Positions 1 through 12,300 of a DNA stretch of 64,000 nt are shown here, one piece after another. Position numbers and translations under genes: made by a program. The notes under the pieces were generated by a model. The model was not told the origin of the DNA, did no database searches, and saw only the letters and a program-made list of their open reading frames with translations. The stretch spans positions 1 to 64,000 of the forward strand of contig NW_019775544.1 of NCBI RefSeq assembly GCF_001039355.2, in the 5' to 3' direction. Source of the stretch: Lingula anatina (lineage: Eukaryota > Brachiopoda > Lingulata > Lingulida > Lingulidae). Within the stretch, counting starts at the first letter, position 1, and each line of letters begins with the position of its first letter.

Positions 1-3000
1 CTTAGGACCAAGAGTAAAGACAGAGGGTTCTGTTAATGGCTTCATTCAGAATAGGGATCAAATGTGGCCGCGGCTCAAATGTAGCGGCCCACTTGAATGC
101 TTGTTGCGTGATCCCCACAGAAAATATATTCAGTGTTTTATCTTGAATTAAGCGACAAGTGGGTCACCATATTTGATCTGCGGGTCAACTGTTGTAAATA
201 TTCCTCTGTGAAAGCGTGCACGTCCCCGGAAAGGATCGAAACAAAGTTGTCCAGCTGTGAATATGGGGGACCTACATGTACATGAAAGGAAGGCCAAAGC
301 TATGTTGTCGGTTCTTCGTAGATGAAAACATATTTATTTATTTATTCTGTGTGTGCAAATTATTTAATTAAACAGAATATACTCACGAATAATCTGACAT
401 ATTCCTTCATTGCACCTTTTTATTGTCATACTGTGGGACCATTCAGAATGAGAAGAGCCGAGTTCTAGCTGATTTTTATGCTGTATATGAAAGGAAGGCC
501 ACTTAGTCCTGTAGGTTTTAAAAATGCCTAAAAAGACAACAAAGAGAAAGAAGGGGAGAGGGGGAAAGGGGACATGCCAAACTTATTATTTATAGATCTA
601 CCGAAGACGTAGGTTTATATAATTTGTCATATTATTAATCTTGCCTTTTTACGTTGCTGTGCCGCTGTTTTTATAAAAATTGCTGGTATGGTTCAAATAT
701 GCAAAGAGGCCATTGATGTATTAGTCTTGGATGTCATATGGCACACTTTATATCAGACGGGTTTTGATTGATCTCAAAATGTGTATCATTTGGTGCAAAA
801 GATGTCATGTATTTGGTACCCTGAGTGTCAGATCAACGTAAAACCTAGCTAGCTAAAATATACCTTGTGATGGAGTCGCTTTTACTAGCTCTGACGAACA
901 GCGACAATCTGAGGGCGTTCTTCTTCAAAATTTTGCCTGGGGTGTTTCCATATTTGGAAGTCACACGTTACAGCTGTGTCCGCCTGGATCCATAATTGGA
1001 AGTCATAAGTCTCGTACGTCACAGGTTTGGCCGCCTGGAGCTGCCTTTCCCGCCTCGCGCTGAAGTTATCTCGTGCAGACGAGACGAGAAGTAAAGTGCC
1101 TGACGAAGTTTGAATTGAAAATATCTTGCAGTCAAAGGTCAGTGCCACAATACAGGCAACATTCTGCTTTAAAAACTGATTTTGGTGTAGCCATTGCGCA
1201 GCCCTTATAGTGGTATCGGGCATACAGTGTAGCTGTCAAATTTGGCACACGGCAAGCACGTGTATTGTGCACGTGTATATCTCAGGACTAAATATTCTTT
1301 GATAAGCACAAAATACAAAAACATTGGATATATCTTTTCTTTTCGAAGAATATTATTCATTGTTTCACTTTACATCTCAAATACAGCAAATAAATTTAAA
1401 TAAAGCAGAATTAAATATGTTTTACGTTTCATTTTGGTCTGATGACATTCAACTGCAGATTCACTGCGGAGCAGTTCTATTTATTTGACGGAAGTGTAAC
1501 ATGGCCGCTGTTCGCTAGAGCCGGTATTGTTGATATGGGTTATATATGAAATCAAGATCGAGCTGGCAATACCGGAATCTAGAACCTAGGGTAGTATTTG
1601 GTGACAATGGGGTAGTTTTCCTTTCTGATATAGTTACCTTCAGCGGCCTATCTCGGTATCTGCCCTTAATTTCCTTAAAAAAGAATCTCTAGAGCCTGTC
1701 AGTGTGCTTTTGTTATGTACCGTACTAGGATTAAGAATGTGTACATTTACCCCGTGGACCATTTGAAGATTACACTGCGATTAATGCGGTGGAAAATACA
1801 ATAGAGAGAGTGTATAATGATAGGGTCGCTAAACGATTGTTGACGGCATATAGTAACTAGCCTAATCCCCTGGTCGCCTGTGTAGCCGCGCCCCCTTTAC
1901 TTATGTAAACAAACGGTCTCCCGTAGCGAACTATCCTTTTGTTCAACAGCTTCGCGCGTGCAGCTGATTATGTATGTAGTGACATTATAGCTAACTGCAT
2001 ATAAATTTGTGCTAGCTGTTATTTGATTCATTCTTCTGTGTCGGATGTTGTGGATCAGCCCACTGGTTCGTTGACTTATGTTTTTCTGAAGATTGGTGGT
2101 GCAGATTTTGAGTGCTTAATTATTTACCCTCCTTCTAACAAGAGAAAGGGGAAGGGAGATAAAAAGATAGAGTGTCAAATGAAACGGGTAATGAGTAATA
2201 CATTACATTAAATAAAGGGACTCGCGGTGGAAGAAACGATAGACTGTTTTGCATCAAGGTATGCCATTATAATCCGACATGGCCCATAACATGATCCATA
2301 AAATGACTCATTGTTGTATGCCTTATATTTGTGTCGACTTATATTTTACTCTCGTTCATGTCGTGAAACTATTTCCTTGAATAAAGTTTTGCCTGTATAA
2401 ATTAACTTTGTGACATGAAGTAATTAATAAAACGCGCCTGTTGAAAAGGGGACATTTCGTAACTAATAAAGGTTCAGAAAAACCAGAAAAATATCGTCGC
2501 CGTTCGTCGCCGCTACCTTCAGGAAAGCGTACCCTTCGCGTGGATCACCGGCATTTTTGATTATCTGACAAATTAGGGCAATTTACGTTTTAGCTAATAA
2601 TTCTGAATTTACTAATATTTTGGACTAAATTCGATGTCAGATTCATAGCAATGACGGAGAGCCGCCAGAGTAACTGTTTAATTTTCTAAACTGATCAAAC
2701 TAGAACGCGTGGCGATAAAATGTGTCGCTAGATCTTGTAAACACTCAGGGAAATGCACCTAGTCACTATATTCAATGTGCCGTCACTTCATTGCTTTCTC
2801 GATTTCATTAATTGACGATAGTAATTGCAGATAACAAGGAAGAGGAAATGCTGAAGACAAAACAACGTCGGGTCTTTGTGTGACTTTCTCCCTAAACACT
2901 TTTTATGTTGCTTTATGTTTTTTCGGGGAGCGCGGGTAGACAGTTTACGTCAGGTGATTCGTTAAGGTCGAGGAGTGTTTCACTATCAAATGTGTAAATC

Positions 3001-3569
3001 ATATATGTCATAAAACACTTTAAGAAAGTTTTTTGTTACGATCTGCAACATTTGTTCATTTATATAGCAAGGCAAAGTTAAAGCCAGAGGTAAATAGAAC
3101 GTAATACCATAATCCTCCTTGTCCATTTATTTAAATCGTATCAAAACGTTTGATACACAATGTTCATTAAATTCATAATTTTGGCGATTTATTAAATTCA
3201 TATTGGTACATAAAAGTTTAAGATTAGCATAAGTTAAGCAACAACCAGTATGAAGAACAACACCCTTTTTAAATGAGGCAAGCCACCCTCTTCACACTGA
3301 TTATAACCTTGAGAAAGACATTATGCAACTAAAGGCAAAGGAGTTATGCAAAGTTCTTTCAACTCGTGTGTGAATACAACACATTCTTTGTCACTTTTAC
3401 AAGACAATGGAGGCGAGCAAGTAGAGTAATTACAATATACAATAAAAAGGACATTAGTATAGAAAGCTTACTTCGGGTCAGCCCTTTGCTTGTTCGAATG
3501 AAAGAGATAGATATCGCGCCGCGACTCCCTTTATTAAACCTTCGTGTGTTTGTGTAAAANTACCACTTA
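1..3569. other. non-coding flank left of the duplication
   Basis: No gene is supported here. The longest ATG-led frame is a 112-codon minus-strand frame at 885-1223; it has no splice context or recognisable domain and contains two near-repeats of one short segment, so I leave it out. The stretch is AT-rich, with scattered A/T runs and a small imperfect palindrome around 1517-1580. It ends where similarity to 21226 onward begins. Confidence 0.5.
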
Positions 3570-4548
3570 AGTAACGGATGCCTGTCAGAGGAAACATGAG
3601 GACAGCGATAACACCATCACAGATACACATGTACATGTATGTCAACATAACGATTTCATGCGGCTCCAAACTATAATGGTGCCTATACGCTTCATATGGA
3701 CATTTAGGTGTGGGTCTTTCTTTTATGAAGCCAATTGTAACATTCAGAACCGATTCATATTAAATTTATCTTATTCCGAAGCCTGATTAATGAATTCCCC
3801 GTTTCATGAATAATTCAGCCTTTTCCAATTAGATAATTACAAGGGCGACGGCTTTTCACTTATTATAGTGGATCAAATTAAACTGGTTTCAGTGCTGTAG
3901 AAAAAGCATGTGGATGTAGCACATTATCTCAGGAAGAAATAAATTACCCGATGAACAGACAGCTCGAACAACGGCACGCATTACCCAATGTTTGGGTGAG
4001 TAGGGGCACCAGAAACAAGCCAATGAGATTTTATGAAATTCGTGAGTTTGCACAAAAGAGACCGATACAGTACTTCCGTGGAATTATGCAAGTCATGCAC
4101 ACCACAATGCACTGCCCACTGGCTGTAAAATATTAAGACGCTACCACAAGAAATAAATTCAAGTTCCTACATGCTTTGCAAGAATCCCGCCTCCGTAGCG
4201 CAAAATCTTTTTTACGATCGAACTTCTTCAGTAATACTGGGCTCTTTCTAGCTAGTTTATTTACTAAATATTTTTTAGTGGCGTCAATATAAGCATAACA
4301 GAACCAAGATTGTTCAGGAGGAAAATTAATTTTGTGAAGTATACTAGATTAAGATATTGGACATCCTCAAACTATTGGCATTAACGTACTACAACATTGA
4401 AGACTGCATCATAAATACGACCATTTCTTCTACTCTATTTTGTAAGAGAAGGAAAAAACAATGGACGATATTATCAGATGAAGATAATCTATACCAACAA
4501 AACATGTTTTCGTATAGTTCTCCGTGTGAATTGTATAAAACGGTATAC

Positions 4549-4549
<1 letters not shown>

Positions 4550-4583
<34 letters not shown>
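4550..4583. repeat. (ATA)n microsatellite
   Basis: About eleven ATA/TAA units in the 3' flank of copy A. Similar arrays lie at 6342-6371, 22590-22625, 24024-24063 and 41512-41543. Confidence 0.85.
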
Positions 4584-4585
<2 letters not shown>

Positions 4586-4984
4586 TAAAGCCTAATAATA
4601 ATACTCAAGTTGTCCTGAATAAATACAGTCAATACATTGCTATTGGTAATACATTATATTTGTTCAAAGTCTACATTGCTACAATGTATACAGTCCAGTT
4701 AAAAAGTACCAGTAACCGATTCCATCTTTCTCTCAACTTGTCGTGCTGCCGACTTTGTCAAGTAACAGGAAGAAACGGAACACGCTGGAAATAATTTTAA
4801 CTGTTGACTTATCATCATCATGTATCATTAAATAGAAAATTATATTAAGTATCATCAATAAGAAAATATCCGAGTATTATCAAGTTTAACTACATGCCAA
4901 CTTCAACAATGCATTATGTGGTCGAGGTAGTGACAAATTAACTAACTGATCCCGTCTATTCCGAGGTCTATTCCTCTTTTTGCT

Positions 4985-4990
4985 TTTATT
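4985..4990 (-). terminator. candidate poly(A) signal of UBL gene copy A
   Basis: TTTATT on the plus strand (AATAAA on the coding strand) lies about 260 bp past the TAG at 5251. Copy B has a deletion at the matching place (near 23018), so B must use another signal. Confidence 0.35.
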
Positions 4991-5250
4991 TTTTTTTACA
5001 TAGACAGTAATACTAACGTAACAATATCACCGAAGTACTATTTCGTGTGTGTGCGTGTGTGTGTGTGTGCGTGTGTTGATCACCACGTGACCTGCTCTTT
5101 TGAGACACCACAAAATTTGGATTACAAAATACACATGTGTGACTGGCGGAGAAAATCTGAATATCTGAATCTAAATGCCAGTGTCAATATTACTGTCAAC
5201 TGAATGGCAATCTGAATGTCAGCTTTGCCCTTTTTAGTTTCAGGTCTTTA

Positions 5251-6333
5251 CTAATCATCGTCTTCATCGTCATCATCAGGCACAGGAGGCGGGGCGTAGC
5301 TCTGCGCAGTGCTGCCATCTACCGGTCGCACCATGGCGCTGCTGCAATATCTGACTGTGTGTAAAGGAACACACTCTTCTTCCATCGGGAGAGGATGTTG
5401 ATCCCCTTTTCTGTGAGGAAAAGAAATGATAACGGGTACGATTTAACGTAAGCTCAACAACAATCACGACAAGATACAGCAACCAATCCTCCATACGCCA
5501 TATAGGGGAGACAGGGGCTAGTTGGACCCCGGGGTAAGTTGGCCCCCCATCAATTTATGAGAAAGTAACTATGGGGTAAAAGAATTGATCACATCATTTT
5601 GTAAAATGACCGTATCCAATAGTGCTAAGAAAGCGTCAGCAGTGAGTGTAAATGAAATAATATACCATCTTAAAGTAACTTTATTAAAGAGACTTGATTG
5701 GGGGCCAAGTTGGGGGCCAACTTACCCCGGGGTCCAACTAGCCCCGGTGTCCCCTATGAGTAAAGTCTTACTGTAGCACTTAAAATATCTTTGTATCTAA
5801 ATATTTGCAGTTTTAAGTTGATGGCCACATTACTGCACATTCAATTCCACGAAAGAAAATCTTCACGTAGTTGTTAAAGCCTTTTGTATGTCTGTACAGC
5901 TCTGAAATTTATAATACGCTTATACGATTTTTATAATATTCAACGTGTGTTACCTGGCGACCATTCGGAGAGCAAGGACAATCTTCTTGGAAAAATTAAG
6001 GGGGAAATTGTCTACGCTGTGGAAATCTTGATTGGTATGCCCTTGTAATGTGGTGGCACCGGCAGAAATCTTAAATTCTGTGATGGAATGCACCTCATCG
6101 AGCCGCTCTCTAATATGGGAGATGTCTTCCGGAAGAATATCCTCTTGTCGATATCTTTGCCCGGGTGTGCTGCTTCTCAGTATGAAGTGAAAATTACCGT
6201 AAATTCATGTAGCTCAAGATTTTTAGGATTATTAATTCTTTTTGGTATAATTAAATAGGCTTCTTTAATGGAGGCTTTTTTTTTACTTTATTTCTCTGTG
6301 GAGTATTTGGTTTTTGCAGAATTTTTTAGATAA

Positions 6334-6373
<40 letters not shown>

Positions 6374-9300
6374 CAGAATTTTAATTAAAATAACAGAACA
6401 ACAAAAAATCATATGTTCAGTCAATCTCTATGGTCACCATAACTTATAACAATTGAAAAAATATTTCAAATATTCCATCTCTGTGACTTGTGTAGATACA
6501 AATTCCTCACCTCAAATCTTCACCAATACTGTCACCACCCCATTCAGCACTGAAATGATGAAACAGGAAATGCCTATCTTAATCAATCAGTGCTGTGACA
6601 TTTCCACAGAAATTCACCTATTGAACGAAGGTAAAAGGGGCTTCTTTTCTGACAAAGGAAATAGTTTTACACAACGCAAATATTGCCGATTAAAATAAAC
6701 GTTTCTTTAGATACCATAAAGTGAAAATCTATTTGTTGAACCAAAGAAAAAATTAGTAAATTAAACAGAATTTTAAAAGGGGGAAATGATGAAAGGAAGC
6801 ACTGGATACATAGTGACTTAGTGGGTTTACCGTATGGCAATTGTAAAAATACTTACAGTCGACTATGAGACATATCTGGTCTGGGCATTACTAAATCCTG
6901 TTGATGAGTTGCCACATCTGAAAAGTTAAAAAAAAACATATTGGAGGGCACTTTACTTCAAATGACGGAGTTTAGACAATGAGATGCAGGAATCGCACTA
7001 CATTGCCAATAATGTGAGTGTTACGTAATGCATTTGACGTGAGGCTTTGTTAAACGTGATCGATCAAATACCGACTGCAGACTGTATTACCATGGAATAA
7101 TGGCTGAAAAGTGTTAAGAAGTTTATTTAAATCAAGTTTTTCTTGACAAAAATATTTGCCTTATTTAACTGCCTAATAATGATGACAGTAACCTCACAAG
7201 GAATGCGTTTTAACACTTTTTAAAAGATGCAATTTTCAGTCTGTCTTTTATAACAGAAACCTGCAACAATTGATTCATTTCAACATACGCGAGGTGCTAT
7301 CAGAGCTTGATTTATTTCAAGTGTACACTTACATGTAGATGTGCACGTAGGTTGCAGACAGTAAAAAGTTATTTTTGTAATGGGTTGTGATGTGCTTTAA
7401 AGAAGCATGTATATAATATAAGATTATCATGCTGGTCGGCTTTTGGAGATTATTTTGGATCTAAACCACTACCTACTTACCTATCAGGTTGATGACAGAC
7501 TGATTTTCAATGCCCAGCTGCACCAGGCACTTCCGTTCTTCTGCGAGAACACGCTCAGTGCCGCTCACACAAAAACCATCCACCTGTTGGCTGGCTAGCT
7601 CGCCATCGGTCTCCTTGGGATCTTCAACGACTTTCTTAAGGACATGATACAGCGTGGCGCATGTTTCCGTCTCCACCTCTCTAGTCCATGTCTTGTTCGG
7701 ACTGCTCCTGGTAATGTTCAAGGTTACCTGTATGGGTTGGGATATAATTACATCGATGACCGGGCACCTTGCGGTCAAGAATTTGAGAGGTAACTGTTCC
7801 CTGCCACGCACGGTCGCGTCATCAATCAGCTGAAAATGAAAAGATGAAAAAGACTAAGAAAAGACACCAGCACGGTAGCAAATTTTATCTCGAGCCTTGT
7901 AAAATTGAGTGCTTCAAATAGATTTGCACTACTTTCTCTTGTTTAATAATACGTTTATTTTCTTTTTTCATTTCGAGCATTATATATGCTATACTGATAA
8001 CCTACGGAGTTATAAAAGCTCACAACATCCTCCTCATCTATAAGCAGAAGGCAGACTTGTGTTTGATCTTTCCCAGAAGTCTCCTGAAATACGATAAAGA
8101 AAAATTTGTCAAACATGCAATAGCTTAGACGAAACAAGACAGCAAAGCTGTGAAATGCAGAGACACACAACATGAAAATAACAATGGCAGTGCAAAAAAC
8201 GGAGTTTTGGTCAAATTTGACCTGAAATTACTTAATGCCTTACACCATAATCTCCACCAATTTTAATTACGTACTATAGTTAATGTGGACATTCAGAACA
8301 TGTACATAGCAAAGAGTTTCAATCCGATGGGACCTTAAAGTCACACCTTGAAATTGCAAATATGTTTAAGAAATCACAAAGACGCATAACTTAAAAAAGA
8401 GAAACCAAGCTTTATTTTATTCTTAATGTTTTTATAAATTTGAGAATAAATGTAATACGTTGTGTTTACGATAATTGGGACATTTTCATTTCTGATTCAC
8501 TATAACACAACGGTTAACAGGGCAATTGAGACCCGTTTTTAATTTACGGCTACCAGTAATGTGGTCATTTAGAAGTAACGAGCACAGGGCTTGTTCAATG
8601 TCATGCCTTAAGTAATAGAATCTATTCTGGCTGGTTTTCGACGGTGATGGCGACGACAGACACAGGTGATGGTTATATATACAGACACACCGTGCCTGTG
8701 CACTACGGTAATGTACCGTGAATTTTGAACGGCTCGTAATAACTACAAACGAGCTACCGTATAATGTGTTATAGTTACATGAATCTATTTATCAATATCT
8801 ATTGCTATACAATAAAACAAATATAGGATATTTTGCGTGACTGACACACATTTTAAAACATGTAATAGACGACCCCGTTAGTACAAAGCATCTTATTTTC
8901 AAAAGAAAAAAAAATAATAAAATAATAATAATAAAATAAAATAAAGAACTTATAAGTTATATACCTTTCCCTTGGTTTTTATCAGGTTCTGAACTGACTT
9001 TTCAACTTCAAGCAAGGTGGTTTCATCACATAACACGTGGATGCTGCCAAGCTTTTCCATTGTCTTGTGAGTAAGAACTGGAACTTCCATTTTTCTAGGT
9101 ATTAATATTAGGCTCCTACTAAGGCCAAGATCCCTGAAAATAAAAGCATGAGTAGTGTTTACCATTCATGACAGATCCACTGTTCATGTCAGGCAAGGAC
9201 TGCGTGCGTCCTATTGACTGAACCAGTTACCATATGCTAATTTTGATTTACTATTATAGAAACTTCACTGAAAGCTTAACTTACTATGTAATTGAAGGTT

Positions 9301-12300
9301 AATGAATACCTGAGATGTCGGTTGCTTTGTAGCTTCTCCCCTCTGTCACGTATTAAAATGAATGAGGTATCCAGCTTGCAGGAGCTATGGGTTTTAAAGT
9401 CTACCATCACTTGTTCTCTCAGGTCCGCGACGGTCTTATAAGCCTCGATATTCACTTGGAGGACCAAAGAACACCCTGGCATTCGAAAATGAACATCGAA
9501 CGTGAACATTGTTGGTTTTACGATGACTTCTGACCCATCTGAAAATCCCTCGAACGCGATGTAAATGGTTTCGTATAATTCGTCGAAGGAATACTTGCTC
9601 TCACACACCCCTCTCTCTTTGTGCTGGTGTACCAAGGCAACGCCGTCCTCCTCCATCAGGCGCCGTGACACCAGGTCATTCTTCAGGTCAGAGAGAGTAA
9701 TGGATGACTTCACGACCACTGTGTCTTGCCGACCATCAAACGCGGTCACTCTGAGTGACATGTCCTTCTCAATCACCACGCGTGCTCTGTAAGCTAAATT
9801 TTCTCGATATGACGAGTCACGTCGAGTCAGAATCTTAATCGCCGGGGAGCTGTCTGGACCTAGATTCAGTGCCTTTTGAACCTCACTCTTGAGATCTTGG
9901 CTTTTGAAGATGACCAACGTGACCAGTTTGGGAGGATCAGACGCTTCAATCAACCCTTTCAACAAAAGTGCCGTAAAGCTCCTTTTCAAGTTTGAACGGG
10001 ATTGCTCCCTGGTGACTCTTACGTCCTCGGGACTGGGAGCGCCGTGCCGCGAGACGACCTCTGCAGTAACATCTGAGGAATAGCCACAGGTGAACATCTC
10101 GGTGGTGACGTTCTCTGCGTCGACAGGATTAATTACGCTAACCTCATTAGCGATTTCTCTCACCAGGACAACTTCGCAAGACGACTCTATCCAATCCCTG
10201 TATAGGTAAATATATAAAAAGCGCTACAAATTCATAACCACCTAATCCACTTGAAAGAGAGAAATAAATAACTGATCTGTTTATTTAAATCCTCGATCAT
10301 TTTAATTGGACACTTAAGGTGTTTCCTTTTCGTCGTGGTTTCCAAATTTAATCATACAGCCTTGCCTACTAATTAAAAAGCGTGCTTTTTGAAAACAAAA
10401 CGCTGGTCCCCTACCTGTAGATGGAAGAAATGGCCCTCATTTGAAAATGATAATGAGTGACAAACTGGTCTGCGAAGTTGACTACGTAGGCTTCGATATC
10501 TCTCTCAGCAGATGGCACGGAGCCAGCGACTTGTTTCACCAGATCCAACAATGTTTGTTCTGGTCCCAGGTCGACAATGAGGGGTTCAGACAACACTCCT
10601 GCATAATTCTGGTGGCAGACCTTAAACTGGAGATGGGAGGAGAGTAAACTATATAAGGCATATGGAACAACATAGTGTCTGACATACAAAAACGTTAATA
10701 AGTACAATCAGGGCAATACACAACATTTAGGCCTGCAGGCAACTGGATGTAACTTATTAGTACATTTACATATAAACTTGTTCTGCAAAGCTCACAAAAA
10801 TATCTAAAGTAAAACCCAACACTTATTTCCAGCCTGAAACAAGTTCTGTTTAACAATAGATGATGGGCAGTAAGGATGAAAGAAGGAAAATCAAAGGCAG
10901 TCGTTGGTTACCCACCGTATACACCAACTCTGGCGTGAAGGTGCATTCCAACAACCCATTCTCTCTTTTCTTCTTCTCGATCCCAGAATCTTCTATCTTG
11001 GACCCTTTGGAAGTGGAATAGAACATAAACCGACGGGCCAGAGTCACCGGTCTCTCAATGGAATATTCCTCCTCGCCATTCAAAGCAAACATACCTGCAG
11101 TATAAATAAAATCTTTCTGAAAGTAGTTTTGTGACACTCTGTGATATTTTAATAACAAAATAAATAGCTTTTTAGTATGATAAGAACGTATGTTACAATA
11201 AGATATACAAGGGTACTGGTGCGTTCAGCAAGGTCAGTATTACCTCAATCAATCAAATGAACAAAATAAATAAGATATACTATTTAAACGGGCATTTTGG
11301 AAAATAAATAGTTTTAACTTAAAAGCTATTTGTCCCTGTCAGTGTTTCATACCTATTAATACATCATCTATCTTGACTTCAGCACGGCATCTGTGTTTTG
11401 TTCCATTTCGTAGCTGTAGACAGTAATTATACCCACTCCCCAGTTCGACGTATTCTCCTTCTGCTGTCTTAAAATGGCGTCCGCCTTCCACTTTGACTCG
11501 ATAGCCATCAATTTCGAGGAAGTTTTTGGATGCAGGTTTGTACTTTGAAGGAGCTAGGTCGAAAAGTATCAAATACATCAGAAACATATATCAATTTGTT
11601 AGGATTATGAAAGAGCAATAGAAATTTGATTAAAGCGGTTTATAAAAAAGCTAGAAAATCTTCCCAACGTGTTTCTGTTACGCACAAGTACACATATTAA
11701 CTCTTACCCAATCCTTGAGCGAGCTCTTGTATATTGTCTTTGATAGTTATCAATTCTTCCACCTGCTCTTGCTGACGGTTGGCCTAAATATACAAATATA
11801 TATCCACAAAAATATTGTGATACGATCTAGTGCCAGTATCATAGGAACCTTTGTAACTATTTACTCATATAACAACCAAGATGCAAACTGCCAGCAGATG
11901 AGGATATTCTGTTTTTTACTTCCGTCTGGTACAACTATATGCACTATACTAATGTATGCATAAATCATAGCGCCCTATATGTCAAAGAAAAAAAAAATAT
12001 CAAGTTGTTTTAAGTGACCAAGCTATGTATTACATATTGGAGTTACCGGTAGAAGACGTAGAAGCATTCTCACTTACAATTTGATCCAGTGTCACCTTCA
12101 TCTCCAGCATGCTGCTAGCCTTCTGGTCCAACTTCTGCAGCAGCTCACTCTGGTGGACACTTTCAGCAAACATGGCTTCAGTCAGCTGCTTTACTATCTC
12201 CTCCTTCAGCTGGTCGAGGTTTTCAACGCGGGCGGTGGCTTTGAGAATCTTGGCAATGGCATTTTGGTCGGGGAGGAGGCACTGTATGATATACAATTCT

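Noticed and set aside
885-1223. 112-codon ATG-led minus-strand frame
   Set aside because: No domain, no splice context, no second copy, and an internal near-repeat of one short segment; most likely chance.
4357-4794. 145-codon plus-strand frame
   Set aside because: Runs through an ATA microsatellite (poly-Ile), starts at a non-ATG codon, and the matching frame in unit B is broken at the microsatellite.
9565-9792. Plus-strand frames opposite the UBL exons (also 27450-27677, 9889-10083, 12081-12338)
   Set aside because: Antisense shadows of well-supported coding exons; conserved only because the coding strand is.
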